The notes under the pieces are model-generated. The model was not told where the DNA came from, did no database searches, and saw nothing but the letters and a program-made list of their open reading frames with translations. The translations under genes were made by a program, and so were the position numbers. Below are positions 1-12,300 of a stretch of 64,000 nt of DNA, one piece after another (within the stretch, counting starts at the first letter, position 1; every line of letters starts with the position of its first letter). The stretch is from positions 248,001-312,000 of the forward strand of contig JAANDG010000074.1 in the NCBI GenBank assembly GCA_036852015.1, written 5' to 3'. The DNA comes from Pelodera strongyloides (lineage: Eukaryota > Nematoda > Chromadorea > Rhabditida > Rhabditidae).

Positions 1-84
1 AAGTGACTGCCTTCAAAAAAGACTATGTAATCTTTGCCTCTTGATAAACTTTAGTGGGGACGTACCATAGAAAGCGTAGAAAGG

Positions 85-600
85 TCATTTTCTCTCGGCA
101 GTCAGTGATAGTAGGGCGGCTAATTGTGAGCAAATCGTGAGCAAACAAGTTGTAATGAGTAACGCAACGCGGTGCGCAGGGAAAAACTTGGTGCGCCTAA
201 CTGTCGCCGCTCGTCCTTCACTAATACCGCACACATCTTTGCTACCGTAACCGCATCAAGGGGGTAAAACATCAATTTTATAAAAAAAAATATAATACCT
301 ATAGTTGATATTCAGAGGAGATACTTCAACAAACCACACCTGCGCACACTGTCATTGTCATTTGACAAGAGACAAATCGCTGCCGCAGGAATAATAATGG
401 AAATATGAATACGATGCCAGCCCCTTTTCATTGCGTACAAATGCCTTCTATATTTCGTTCGGTAAACTATGCGCGGCTATGTATTTTCGCTATACGCCTT
501 TTCAATATTGTCTGTCAGTATACATTTTGTTGTTTTCGTTGAATAAATTGTTTTCATTGTCCTGAGTTCAGCACAAACTTGTCATTATTGTAGACAAATC
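85..600. repeat. Diverged duplicate of the 3790-4515 region
   Basis: This stretch aligns by eye, with many gaps, to 3790-4515. Shared landmarks in the same order are AACAAGTTGTA, GCATCAAG followed by ATCAA-TTTTATAAA, TTGATATTCAG, GGAATAATAATGG, TTCAATATTGT and a TTGTCGTTTTC-like block. The second copy follows the stop codon of the small gene at 2294-3786, so this copy may follow the end of a paralogue lying left of the window. The second copy carries an inverted-repeat element (4103-4291) that is missing here. I see no supported gene in 1-2290 besides this; the longest open frame (585-965, minus) has no family signal. Confidence 0.55.
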
Positions 601-2293
601 AGGTAACTATGCGCGACATCCTCGCCCACGTAAGTGACGTAAGAACCTCGAGCTCTCGTGTACTTTGGCGGATAAGAATCACGCGGGTAGCCGGAACCGC
701 GCAGCACGGTTAGCTCAAAATACGAAATCGCGTAGCGCGGGTAACAGCGGGCGCGTAGATTTTTTAGGGGTCTAGCCGTAAGCCGTAACCGCATCATTCC
801 GCGAAAAAAAAAGCCGTTCGCCGCATGAAACGCCACCGCATCATCGCCTCGCAATTCGACACAGGAGTGCGAATTCCACTTGAAAAAAGTGAAAACTGAA
901 GATAATATACCTGTGCTCATGTGGCGCACCAACGACGCACCCGAGTGTATGTGCGCCGCGTCCATGTGGCTTCTCTTCTTGCGCGGCGTTTTACCAGATC
1001 ATTGCTATCACTGACGAAACACGGGATAGATGCGGCGAAGATCTGGGGCAAATTTTTCACGCATCGAAAGGGAAAAATTTAAAAGTGATTGTAATAAACG
1101 CAATTTGAAGCTTTAGACATCGTCGGTTACAATGCATAGCGAGCTCAATGAAAATGCCTGGAATAGCATTGATTAGAATATTCTTCACATAACTTTCATT
1201 AGCTTCACATGGCCAGTCGGACGCGCAGCCTTTTGATATGCTACCGCACAAAATTTCGCTATGTCTTGTCGATGCGCTGCACTTTTGCCGGGAGGTTTTC
1301 TATTAGCCGCACACTTTCAACTTTGCGTGTTCGACGAGCTAGTCCTTGCCACACCCGACTCCTATGGCTAGTTCACTTTTTTTTGCTATGATATATAACA
1401 GTTTATACATGTGTTCTTGTGGAATAAATATTCCTTCCAACGCTTTGAATGTCAATCTTCTAATCCAAAGTTTTCGCCTACAGCGCTTTTAGTTGAACTT
1501 ACCATGGATGGTCGATATCCTGAAGGCGTGCGCAGATGCTACTCCACAACGTTGAGAACAGAACAGGTGTAGACCAGTAACTTTTACAAAGAGCAAGGCC
1601 CTCCCCCCTCCCCAGATAAACCCCGCCCTTTTTATCTGGGGAATACGGCATAGCACTGACCATAAGCTACCCTCTCCCTAGTTTCCTGTAGAAGCTTTGA
1701 AGTCCAGTATTTCAACATTTGTTAAGCTGCTGTCTTTTTAGGCTCCGTTTAGGCTTGCTTTCGATATGCCATGTCCCCATGCCCTTCGGTCGAATTCTTT
1801 AATAGACACTTCAAATTGCTGACTTCCTGCTGACTACCTATGCATTTTTTGTGAACGAACACCGTTCCAGCAAATGGGTTTAAAATGAAATATCAGCTGG
1901 ATTTTGAAACGCATCGTATTCACCAACATTATTACACAACTATGCAAATAACCATCAGTTAGATTCAAAAATCGAGCTAAATTTGAGTAAATTAGCATAA
2001 ATACGTACGAATTAAATTATCCACGGTCCGTTTTAAAACCTGCCAGTATTTCGCTTTAAACTGCAAGCAAACCCTTGTAGCCGTAGATGTGTATTCTTGT
2101 TTATATATTTACAAGCAAGCCCAAATCATCGTTTTATCAACTATTTATTAACTAAGTCTGTGATAAATATTCACTCCTTGACATTTTTTACACAACACAC
2201 ATAACCGTAGAAAAAGTTGTTATGCCCTGAAGAATCGGTTTATATTATTTCTTACATTACCTGCAAACTACTCATCCGTTGCTTATCTTCAGG
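601..2293. other. Non-coding spacer upstream of the first gene
   Basis: No coding exon could be supported. The stretch holds GC-rich sequence at 600-1020 with repeated CGCG-containing words, a pyrimidine-rich tract near 1605-1640, and one degenerate TTAA-flanked inverted-repeat element at 1880-2059. The 5' control region of the gene starting at 2294 must lie at its right end, but no specific promoter motif is recognisable. Confidence 0.4.
1880..2059. mobile_element. TTAA-flanked MITE, family A, degenerate
   Basis: The ends read TTAA-AATGAAATATCAGCTGG and CCTGCCAGTATTTCGCT-TTAA, a degenerate version of the terminal inverted repeat AGCGAAATACCGGCCGG seen in better copies at 31499, 42372 and 59017. 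Next to the TIR is the family block TTTGAAACGCATCG. There is no coding capacity. Confidence 0.7.
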
Positions 2294-3786
2294 ATGAAGC
2301 CCAATTACCCCGCTAATTCAACACCCAGGTAAGTAATTCAAATAAATGTAAAGTTAAAAGTTCTTAAAAACTCAGTATAACCTTAGACTAACTACCACAC
2401 CCTACTAATAACATGCCCGGACATTCCGTGCAAGTAAATTGAGGAAAACTTTTTTCTCTTGAGCCTGTCAATTAATTCGCTATTTATTTTAGAGAACAAA
2501 GGTGCAATGCTGACGTTGCGAAACAAAATGAGCAAGAGAACAATAAACTCCTGGCTGCTGCAGAATGTTTGCTTCACGTCTGTGATCTAATCGAAGAAGT
2601 AAAAGAGGAGGTGAGAGACTTTGAAGTGGTAATAAGGGATGTTTCCCACTATTAATACTGTATGGTTAACGGTTACCGTTGCCGTTACGAATACGGTTAG
2701 TTCAGAAAACATCCGCATTAGCTTAGGTTCAAGCTTAGGCTTCGGTTTAGGCTTCGACTTAGACCGAAATAATTTCCAAACAAAATCTCATAGCATAATG
2801 CCTAAACTGATGGAATTGTTCCCTGACAGATCCGGTCCAACAGGCTAACCTACTCAAGTAACAATTTACGTTTTAGACGTAGTTCAATTCGCCTAAAATA
2901 TTGTCATGATTAATGGGGTCTCGATGTATGGCAAAAATAGCGCATTTTGCTTCCAAGTATCAAATGTGCATCTCGTGTACGCTTTTGCATACACCTTTCA
3001 AAGTTAGAAAATGCTCCATTGATAATACTAGACGAGGCGAAAATGCACAGTTTATGCACGCTCGAAAAAAATAGTCCTGTGGCTACCGTCGCGGGACAAT
3101 TTTTTGGCGGTCTGTAGTTGTTGTCGTGTAGTGCCAATCTACGGTAATTAAAGCCATACTTGGAAGCAAAATCCGGCAATTTTTGCCATACATCGAGACC
3201 CCATAATATCGTAGAATATGCAAGCCGGGTGAGGTCTAACTAAGACGTAAATTGTAATATGTATATGAATTTGATTGGTTGATAAATTCCTCCTTTTTTA
3301 GTCAGACGAAATCCAAAGAAAAGCAAACCTACTCGAGAAAGAGATCAGAGTAAGCCGACTTAGACATTGTAGAAATTTGACTGAATATAACTTTGTTGAT
3401 TGTTTCTCGAGTTAGATTATGCATTTTATAGAGTGTAAATTGCAACAGTATTGTGTTTCTGAACCATCTTTGACCTATAACCTAAGCTGTTGTAGACGTA
3501 GACAGATATTCTCTGCTTGATCATACACATTAAACGGCGGCGGTGGTTGTGGTACGGTTTTCCGCTATTAAACCCATTTCGTGACCTTGTAGACATATAT
3601 TATACATTATTTGATCATATGTTGAATTTATTTAAGGAGTACAAATTGTCGCGAAAGGAGGCTGAAAAAAAGGCTTTACTCAGGTTGGACATTTTGTTTA
3701 AAAAAACTAATGTTTGCCAGCTGGTAAAGTTCAAGAAAATTTTGCATAGGGAGCTTGGACCATGCAAGTTCCTGGCGAGAAAATAA
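2294..3786 (+). CDS. Uncharacterised 161-aa basic protein, 4 exons
   Basis: Exons: 2294-2328, 2493-2610, 3302-3349, 3502-3786. Lengths of 35, 118, 48 and 285 nt join in frame (phases 2, 0, 0) to give 161 residues. All introns are GT-AG. The start is the ATG one base after a TCTTCAG acceptor-like site, suggesting trans-splicing. Residues about 13-67 are polar and likely helical (EQENNKLLAAAECLLHVCDL region), perhaps a short coiled coil. The last 94 residues are basic, with KRRRWLWYG followed by an amphipathic Lys/Leu-rich segment. I do not recognise the family and assign no function. Intron 2 contains an inverted-repeat element at 2911-3206. The acceptor of exon 4 (TAGACGTAG) was chosen because it keeps phase 0 without a stop; the upstream TTGTAG would give an immediate stop. 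Confidence 0.5.
2911..3206. mobile_element. Inverted-repeat element with TAA target duplication
   Basis: TIRs begin TGGGGTCTCGATGTATGGCA and are repeated in reverse at the right end, each flanked by TAA. A second inner inverted match (TTGCTTCCAAGTAT against ATACTTGGAAGCAAAA) shows a foldback structure. A related end occurs near 10606 and 41756 (ATGGGGTTT-CAAGTAT). It lies within intron 2 of the small gene and has no coding capacity. Confidence 0.75.
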
Positions 3787-4102
3787 ATTTCATTCAGTCA
3801 TAGCTATGGCGACTAATTGCGTCTAAACAAGTTGTAGTAGGAGTAATTAAAGAGGAAAAAAAAAGGAATTTTGACGGTGCACCTAGCTGTCACTAATGGC
3901 GCGTTGATCTTTGTTACTGTACAGCATCAAGCGGCTAAGCATCAAGTTTTATAAATAAAATGTACAAAGAATAATATGGCACTGGAAACGGAGAAATTTG
4001 TTTATTGTTGATATTCAGGAGTAAAACTTCGGCGAAAGAAGCTATGGACCTGAAGAGCAAGGATCCGGTTGTAGACGTTTAACGCCATAAAAACGGTGCC
4101 AC

Positions 4103-4291
4103 TTAAAGCGAAACACCAACGGGTTTTTTGAGACACATCGTGGGCGGATGCATTCTTATGCATGTATACAAAGTGAGGTCGAGTTGGGCGACGTTGCATT
4201 CGAATTTTTTCTTGTTTGCATATGCTGCATAATCATAGAGAATGCAGTTGTACTCGACGTGTTTCAAAACCCGGCCGGCATTACGCTTTAA
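4103..4291. mobile_element. TTAA-flanked MITE, family A
   Basis: TTAA followed by AGCGAAACACC at the left and CCCGGCCGGCATTACGCT followed by TTAA at the right. The inner block GAGACACATCGTGGGCGGAT matches the family A consensus (GAAACGCATCGTGGAC). It sits in the 3790-4515 duplicate but is absent from the 85-600 duplicate, so it inserted after that duplication, or was lost from the other copy. Confidence 0.75.
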
Positions 4292-5165
4292 AAAATTCGT
4301 CGAAGCGAGCGGAATAATAATGGATGTTAGTAATTAAATGCATCTCATTCGTTTTGCATTATTTCGTCCGCTAAAATATCACTGCCATAATTGTGCTGTA
4401 TTATACAATTATGCCTGTTCAATATTGTTCGCCTTATACCGTACCTATTGTCGTTTTCTTTGCGTAGATTGGTTTTATCTCCCTTATATGTGAATTCAGT
4501 TTTCCGAAGTTACGCTAGGTAAATAAGGTAAAGTCCATGAAAATCTGAATAACACTTATCTTTAATAAACCATTTTTTATATGTCTAAGTTATCGAACAA
4601 CGCTCTGATCTCCGCATGAACTTTCGTAACCCAGCCTACCGTTATGGTCGCTGAAGCAGGTGAAATTATAAAGCGAAGCACTCACGGCGGGGTTTACGAA
4701 AAAAACGGGTTATAAAACCGCGTCCGACACTTGAGGCGCGAATTCCACAAAAAAACCCATAGATGACGAAACATCAAACATAGCGCAAAGCCAACACCCA
4801 GCCACACACACATACACACACACGCGCGGGCGCACACACACACACACACAGATGCACACACAGATGCACACACTGCACATACACACTTACTATCATAACA
4901 TACACACACTCGATACCGATAGCATCGCACAATATCAGGTCAAATCTCACATGAGGAAGTTCAGGCCATTTACCAATGGCTTGTAGTCATAGGTGCGCGG
5001 CGCTTTCGCCCAACCTTCGCCCAGTTTTGCCGTATACAATAAGCCAGTTTTTTTGTTGTTGTTGTTGGATTGACTAAGAATAATAAGTTTTCAAAGTGGT
5101 ACTAGATTGCTAAAATAAAGGCGCTCCACTTGCCTAGCCTTACAAGGGGTCGTTAACACCGTAAG

Positions 5166-5463
5166 GTGAGCGATTGGAAATTGCACCTCATAGGTAAAGA
5201 AAGTATGGTAAATAAGAGTAAAATATGTATGTAAAATTTACTGTGGCCGTCGGGGAATGGTAATGGGAACTCGTAGTGCTTAAGGTAAAGAGGTGCCTTA
5301 TCACATGCTTCCTGAAGTAAGTAACCATCTGTTCGGTAGTATAGAGGGTGAGTTCGCTACTATGGTCATGATGATCAAGGTTCAATCCCCACCAGGAATG
5401 TCTTTTTCGGACTTTTCCAATGGGAATAGTTCCAGATATTGAGGTGCAATTTCCAATCGCTCA
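5166..5463. mobile_element. Foldback element enclosing a tRNA-like B box
   Basis: The perfect terminal inverted repeat TGAGCGATTGGAAATTGCAC lies at 5166 and, in reverse, ends at 5463. The interior carries a weak A-box-like TAGTATAGAGGGTGAG and B-box-like GGTTCAATCCCC (about 5336-5390), suggesting a tRNA-derived core captured between the TIRs. It is too degenerate to be a tRNA gene. Confidence 0.65.
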
Positions 5464-5794
5464 CTTTTCGGTGTTGCCGACCCCTTGTTAGGACGGATCT
5501 TTCGCTATGTATCACCGTATTCTATTGGCTACTTCACTCTATGGGGCACATCGGCTAACCATAAGAGACATCGCCTTGGATTGAAGCAAATGAAGATCCC
5601 CGACTTCGAGAGCAAACGGGACCCTGGATTCTACATGCTGAAGTCTATGTGTGATGATTGTATGTCTGAATAAAGTGGTATTCATATACATATAAACTGA
5701 AGTGGCCCTCATCCTTTATTAAAAAACAATAAAAATATGGATATGAGGTTGTCAAAATGGTACCCAAAATGGTCTTGCCGGTCTTCCTCTCTAG

Positions 5795-5935
5795 GTTTGC
5801 TTCATTGGTGCAGCTGCTCTACCCTATCCCACGAGATGGGTAATGCAGGTGCGAGCTGGGAATCGTACCCTTACCTTACCTATCTAGAGTGACCTACTGG
5901 TCAAGCCAACGGCAAAACTCCCAGCTTAGTTTCCG
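5795..5935 (-). repeat. tRNA-derived SINE-like sequence
   Basis: Read on the minus strand, an A-box-like TTGGCTTGACCAGTAGGTC is followed by a B-box-like GGGTACGATTCCCAGC at tRNA spacing. The stems do not fold into a full cloverleaf, so I call it a tRNA-derived repeat rather than a tRNA gene. Confidence 0.5.
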
Positions 5936-6128
5936 TAGTACATAGTGCTATAGATTTGTTAATAATGGTATGAGATTTTATACTTCCTATACCGCGGACC
6001 TTCCCTTCGTCCCTCTTTCTTACTATCTCTACCCCTGTTTCTTATATATGCTGTGTGCACCCTTGTTCATTAGAAGCAAATTGTTCGTGCTAGTCTGGAA
6101 AGAGGACATACATGTAACCCTGATAACC

Positions 6129-6271
6129 TAAAATTTAGTTTATAATACTTGAGAATGACGACGTTAAAATTTAGTTTATAATACTTGAGAATGACGACGT
6201 TAAAATTTAGTTTATAATACTTGAGAATGACGACGTTAAAATTTAGTTATAATACTTGAGAATGACGACGT
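6129..6271. repeat. 36-bp tandem repeat, four copies
   Basis: Four head-to-tail copies of a 36-bp unit beginning TAAAATTTAG and ending GACGACGT; the last copy is 1 bp shorter. The copies are otherwise nearly identical. The array ends 37 bp before the start codon of the F-box gene, so it lies in its promoter or 5' region. Confidence 0.95.
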
Positions 6272-6308
6272 CCAGTAAAAGTTTTGCTTTCAGAAAACCT
6301 TCGTTCTC

Positions 6309-9300
6309 ATGGGATTATGTACCTGTTTCAAGTGGCTAACACCGCATGGAAATGAATTAGATCGGTATGGTACCGCGGTGGATCATTTTAGCAGTCTACC
6401 AACAGAGGTTCTAGAAGTAATCTTCTCACACATTAGACCAAAGCACCTAATAGCCAACGTGGCGCCAGTATGTCGGAGATTCAATTGGTAAGTCAATTTC
6501 TATTTTCATTAGAAAATGTTACCGTACCGTACCGCCAAACGGTACGGTACGGTACCGTAGCAGTTTGGCGTACCGTTTGGCGTACTGCCAATCGGTACGC
6601 CAAACTGTGCTACAAGGGCATAATAGCGTGGTGGAGCTAAAAAATTGCATAAAATTTCCTTCGCTTGACACCTCTATAATTCACAACACTCTCTGCCCCT
6701 CTAATTTAAAGTTTACGATAACGCAGTGCCGCTTGGACGCGTGACCCTGTATGAAAATTTTCATTCGAATTGAAAAAAAAAGAATATCCATATAATTGAA
6801 AAAATTGTGCGAAGGAACTATCAAGCGCAAAAAAAAGTAGTTTCTGTTTTATTCAGTATGAATATTCACACCACGGCCAGTTGTAGATTTTTTCCTCATC
6901 AATTTTATAATTTAGTGTTATCAGGAACGAAAAATGGTGGAACTCTATGATACGGGTGGGTAATCGAATTTAGTTATTTATTATATTTTTACTTGTTTCA
7001 ACGTAAAGTAAAGAAGTTACTAGACCTATATAGCTGCGATTAACGGGATGTTCGTGTGAAGATTTTTGGTCTCAATTGCATGTTAGATATTTATAGATTG
7101 ATATGATTATGATTATGAGAAGACTGCACTGGCAATTGCATATTGTTTCATATTTTTCGTAATTGATAATCATAGTTTTGCAGAAGCATCCGTTCAATAT
7201 CACTCTATGCGATGCCACAAAGAACTCCCAAGGCTTCACGGCGATCAGGTTTGGTTTGGAAAATAATTTTCTTTTTACTGATAAATAAATCTTTCACTCC
7301 AGGAGAGCTCTAAGTTCAAGTTCAAAGCGCGCTCATGACATGTTCCGCAGAGGTCGTGACCAAAGGCGACGAGTTCCAGATGCCAAATTGGTCGACCTAT
7401 TCGGGCTCGGGCGAGGAGGGATCGGCCATAATAATTCCCTCGCCGAGTGATACTTTCGTCACGGGCCGGAATCGAACTCGGGTCGATTGCGTTAAAGTAG
7501 AACGCGCTGGCACTGGTGCACCCGGCCCTTTCAATCTAAACAAACTGAAAGAGTCTGCACGATGACTACACAAACTTGCCCGAAGTATTTATTATAAAGG
7601 CCAACACAAAGGGACACGACAATGTTCAAGGTTTGTAAGGCAAGTTGAGTCCGCGGGTATGGGGGCCTCTCTACCAAACCCAAGCGTCGGGAAGTTTCTT
7701 CTTCTCTGCGACACTGGCCACTCGTTCACCGCGCAAGACCAACACACGTCCAGCACACACCACCACTGCCAAATCACTGGCGAAGGGAGCTGTTTTAGGC
7801 TGATCTGTCAACCGCTTGTAGACGTCTTCGGACTATAGACACAGAGCTTGCGCCCTAAGTTAAGCCATAACACTCTGTTGTAACCTAGAGTTTATATCTA
7901 TTAGAACCAAATGCTAATTAGCTAATTAGTGAAGCAATTGATCATCTATTTTCAATTAAATCCAACGGATACGTTACAGTTGCAACGATAGTCGCAACAC
8001 AATCAATGTTTTTACGGTGCATTGTGGATATATGGTGCGAAGCGAATCAAGTGCCCAGATCCCGCCAGTTTTTCGCAAATCACTGTAAATGCAAAGAAAA
8101 TTTTGTTTGTGACTGCTAGGAAGGCTTTGTTGTTGACTGTGCTTGGATTTCTCCATAGCTTCGAAAGGCCCTCGCCGCGTGAAATTTTTGCGCCAAGTTT
8201 TAGCCGCTCACCACCCGTGCACGAGTTAGCATCTCCATGCACACTACAGTACTTAACGATGTAGTCGTAAGCAAGTGGTGGCATTTTTTGTTTATTAACG
8301 CTACCGATTTTAGAACATACGACGCAATACTATCCAATGAAAAGCTACGAAAAAATTGGGAGTCGCAAAAAAGGTAAAACAATCTTTACATCCTTCGACG
8401 AGTTGAAGCCCGTAGTTAGTAAAGTGGTATGGACTGTCGTCGAGTGTCTTCCGTGTCTTCCCCGATTATTAAAAAAAAACCGACTCAGCCAGATTCTTCC
8501 AAAAAAAATAAAAACCCCGATCGCGCCCCAACTTTAACCGGTGCTAAGTTGGGAACAAGGCCCGATTTTGCCCTGATGGTTTCAAAAAACCCCAATTTCG
8601 CTAAGAATTGGTTTCCTAAAAACCCCGTTTTCTTCCCGTCAGTTCCCAAAACCCCGATTTAATTTTGTTCCCAAAAAACGACTTCGCATAGATCAAGGCC
8701 CGATTTTTCGAGGGATTGATCTGGGCGAAATCGGGGTTTTTTGGTTTCCCATGTAATGTCCGAGCATAAAGAGTTGGTTATGGAAAGATTAGGTCCAATG
8801 TATGAGACGCATACAACTTATGAGAATACACCATAATAAACTGCTAATCATGAAATAACTTAAACGATTTCAGCTATGTAATGGCAACCGGTGACGAGCT
8901 TGTGGAGAGAGTACGTCTATTCCGAAAGGGAAATGAATATTTTTGTCTGGCTGCTGAAGGACCTAGTACTCCCTGGGATGAACCAAATCTAGGCATAAAC
9001 CTATGGAGTATCGACACGCTAACAAAGGTATGTAGTCTGGTTTTGTCCCTTTTGAAATGGACAGGCCCATCAAAGTAAACCTATATTTGCGAAACGCTCA
9101 TAGTATAGTGTATAAAAAGCATTTTTATTACAATATATACATGCCAGAGTTCACCTATTTTCACCCTTTCACCCTCGACGACTTTTTCCGATGCGCTCAA
9201 CGTATATGTATACCGTAAAGCTGCAAATTGTCAAGGTGCTAATTTAGATGGCATTTTAATTTCATGAAAAATTTGCACAGATAGCCTCAATGTCTGCAGT

Positions 9301-12300
9301 TTTACGGTAGTCTTCGAGGCTGAAAATAGGTGGAATCTGGTTTGTATATATTGTAATAAAAATGCTTTATATACACTATGAACGTTTCGCAAATATAGGT
9401 TTACTTTGATGGGCCTATCCCTTTAACATAGATGAAAACAGAATTCAAATGCTAATCCAATCGGTCTTCTGTTTGTGTTAATATGTTCGTTTTTCATTCT
9501 TGGATGCACACATTTTGGTGCAAGGTAATGAATTTCTAGTTCCCCTTTGCTCTCGTTAATTAGGTAATGTCATCGTGCAGTGATACAACGCTTTCAACTT
9601 TTTACTTGACATAAGCGAACTGCGTCAGAAACAAAGAATCTGTCAAGGAGGTGTCAAGCGTGTGACGGAGACACTTTTTTAAAGCGAAATGCTAGCCCCT
9701 TTGGAAAATTTGCATATGATGAGCAAATCCTATGTATCCTATGCTAATTTTGTACGATCGTCCACCGCAATCGTACAAAATTAGCATAGGATACATTGGA
9801 TTTGCTTATCATATGCAAGTTTTCCAAAGAGGCTAGCATTTCGCTTTAAACAATGAGGAACATTTTGAGTTCTTAAATTAAAGTACTATAACAGCTGGCT
9901 ACACAGCTCACGTGTATGGTTGCCGCCTCTGCATACAAAATATGAGAAAGAAGCTATTCAGCATACGTACATTTCAAAAGCCGGCCCTTATATCACTTTA
10001 ATGATTATTACTCAGGTTCACCGCAAAGGGAAAAAGGCCCGTCCCATTGGAGCGACAGGAGTGATACATTGCATGCCCAGCAGCGGACTTGAACTATACA
10101 AAGATTCAGACCAGTTTCTGAGTTCGAGTTTCGACGGCACAGTCAGATTATGGGACATGGGCAATGGCGGGATAACTGTGCGTTTATTACAATTTTCTTG
10201 TTTTGCACTTTATGGAGCTTCCATGACCGATTTTCCTTCCAAGTAGAATAGGGAAAAATACCGTATTTTGGAACTACACGAGAATAATTTTTGCGGCCGG
10301 TAGCCACGGGGACAATGTTTTTCCCGCCTGGTTTTTGTTTACCTCTTGTTTATAGCATGACGGATTTTCTATAATGCGGACAAATTTCAAAGGTGTATTC
10401 AAAATTTATTCAAAATTACGGTAGATTGGCACACTATTTTGCAATTGATACTTCGAAGGAAAAAGCACGGTTTTTGGCATACATGAAAACCCCATAAGCC
10501 ATCAGCTGCTGGGTTTCCAATTTAGCTGAAAATTTACCGTTTTTTTCCATATCAATCATGCATGTTTTGCGACTATGGGGTAGAAACGGGGACGTATGTC
10601 TGTATATGGGGTTTCCAAGTATCCGGGCAAATTTACAGTATTTTACGACTTCGCGAGACCTATGCATTAATTTCTCATGTCAAATATTCAATTCAGGGAA
10701 AATATGGTAATTTTTTCTATACTCGGAAGGGAACGCACAGTTGTTTTTGGCATACATGGAAACCCCAGTATGGATGTATGGAGTATGGACACCTGCTTTT
10801 GATATTTCTGGAGATTTCTTTCTTATTTCAGCACGTTGATATGAAAACCTACTATTGTATCTTGTCTATATCAGTACAAGATCGGATGGTTGCATGCACG
10901 AGCAGTGGGCAGGTGCCCGACTATGGACTTTCTGTCGACCTACTTGATGCTGGAGACGCGTTTCAAGTAAGGTGGTCTTTATTTGCTATTCAATTATCTA
11001 AAGAAAATTGAATGTAATAAGTTCAAATTCTGCTGAGTACGGGCTATTTAGTTTTAGTGATGGTTAGTGCCGGGCGTTTTTTTTTTAAATCAAATTACTT
11101 TCTTTCATTTAAATAATTTCTTAGGGTCAGGCCCATTTCAACTGACCCCTATTTCTGATGATTCCATCTGATTCTCCATGTCAAATATAGTAGGATGCAA
11201 TATTTTTCTAATTTTCAAGCGCAAAATTCACACACTATTCAGCAATTTACCGTGGGCAGTCATACCCAACTATATATCGCAGTTGGCACGCCCATTCGCG
11301 CTGATTGGCCAAAATCGCAATTGCCACGCCCAATAGAGCATATTGCCCAATTAGCGCGAAGGGACGTGACAACTGCGATAGAAAGTTGGGTATGACTGGC
11401 AATAGTAAATTGATGAATACTGCGTGATTTTTGCGCTTGAAAATTAGGAAAGTATCGTACCCTACTACATTTGATATGGAGAACCAGATGGAATCATCAA
11501 AAATAGGGGTCATTTGAAATGGGCCTGACCCTTTAAAGTGTATTTCCGTGCTTGTGTTATGCATGTTATTAATCATTATTTACCATGTATTTTCGAAAAA
11601 CGAAAGGAATTGAACACCTAAAACTCGTGCGCCTCCTGCTTTACAGGTTCACCCGACACGTTAAAGGGATCAGTTCACCTTAAATTGTGTCTGTTTTTTT
11701 CTTTCTTTATTTTCTATAAGGGATAATAAAAATTTGGAATACAAAAAGTAGTGTTCAATTTCAATACTCACGAAGATATTAGGTGATAAAGTGGTGGATC
11801 GATCGGCCCGAAATGAAAAAGTGTAATTGTCCTGCCTTGTTTGTATGGGACAATTACACTTTTTGCATTTCGGGCCGATCGATCCACTACTTTATCACCC
11901 AATATCTTCGTGAGTATTGAAATAGAACACTACTTTTTGTATTCCAAATTTTTATTATCCCTTATAGAAAATAAAGAAACAGAAAAAAACATACATGATT
12001 TGAGGTGAGCCGATCCCTTTAATATAATTTGTTCGCAAAACGACTTTTCGCTGGCCTTCGCCGAATTTTCAAAAGTCATTTTAAAGCGGTATTGTACCTT
12101 GTTTTGGGTTTTTTGCCTACTAATAGTTTGAATAAAAACTAAAACAATGAGAAACATCTAAATAACAGTTAATGGCCACGTCGGACAAAAAAATAACTCA
12201 AAGTTCCCGTTTTGTATGTAAAACCCAAATTTTGTCCCCTAGCCTGCTTTTTTGCCTCTCATGGCACTACGATGATTTAAAATTCCCGCCCTAAAAGAAC

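Larger units (their letters stand above)
3787..6128. other. Intergenic region between the small gene and the F-box gene
   Basis: The left part is the second copy of the 85-600 sequence. It then contains a family A MITE (4103-4291), a (CA)n-rich tract (4800-4890), an inverted-repeat element (5166-5463) and a tRNA-like SINE piece (5795-5935). No exon with consistent splice signals was found. Confidence 0.45.

Noticed and set aside
585..965. 126-codon minus-strand frame
   Set aside because: No family signal, no flanking splice structure, and it overlaps a region duplicated as non-coding sequence.
1501..1560. Tiny minus-strand exon (ATATCGACCATCCATG with GTAAGTT donor)
   Set aside because: Signals exist but the exon would be 17 nt with no partner exons or protein match.
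4694..4930. Minus-strand Cys/Val-rich frame
   Set aside because: Produced by the (CA)n tract at 4800-4890; no splice or family support.
7435..7550. Functional tRNA gene on the minus strand
   Set aside because: Acceptor- and anticodon-like stems pair, but the T stem does not and the implied anticodon ACT is unexpected; more likely a SINE head.
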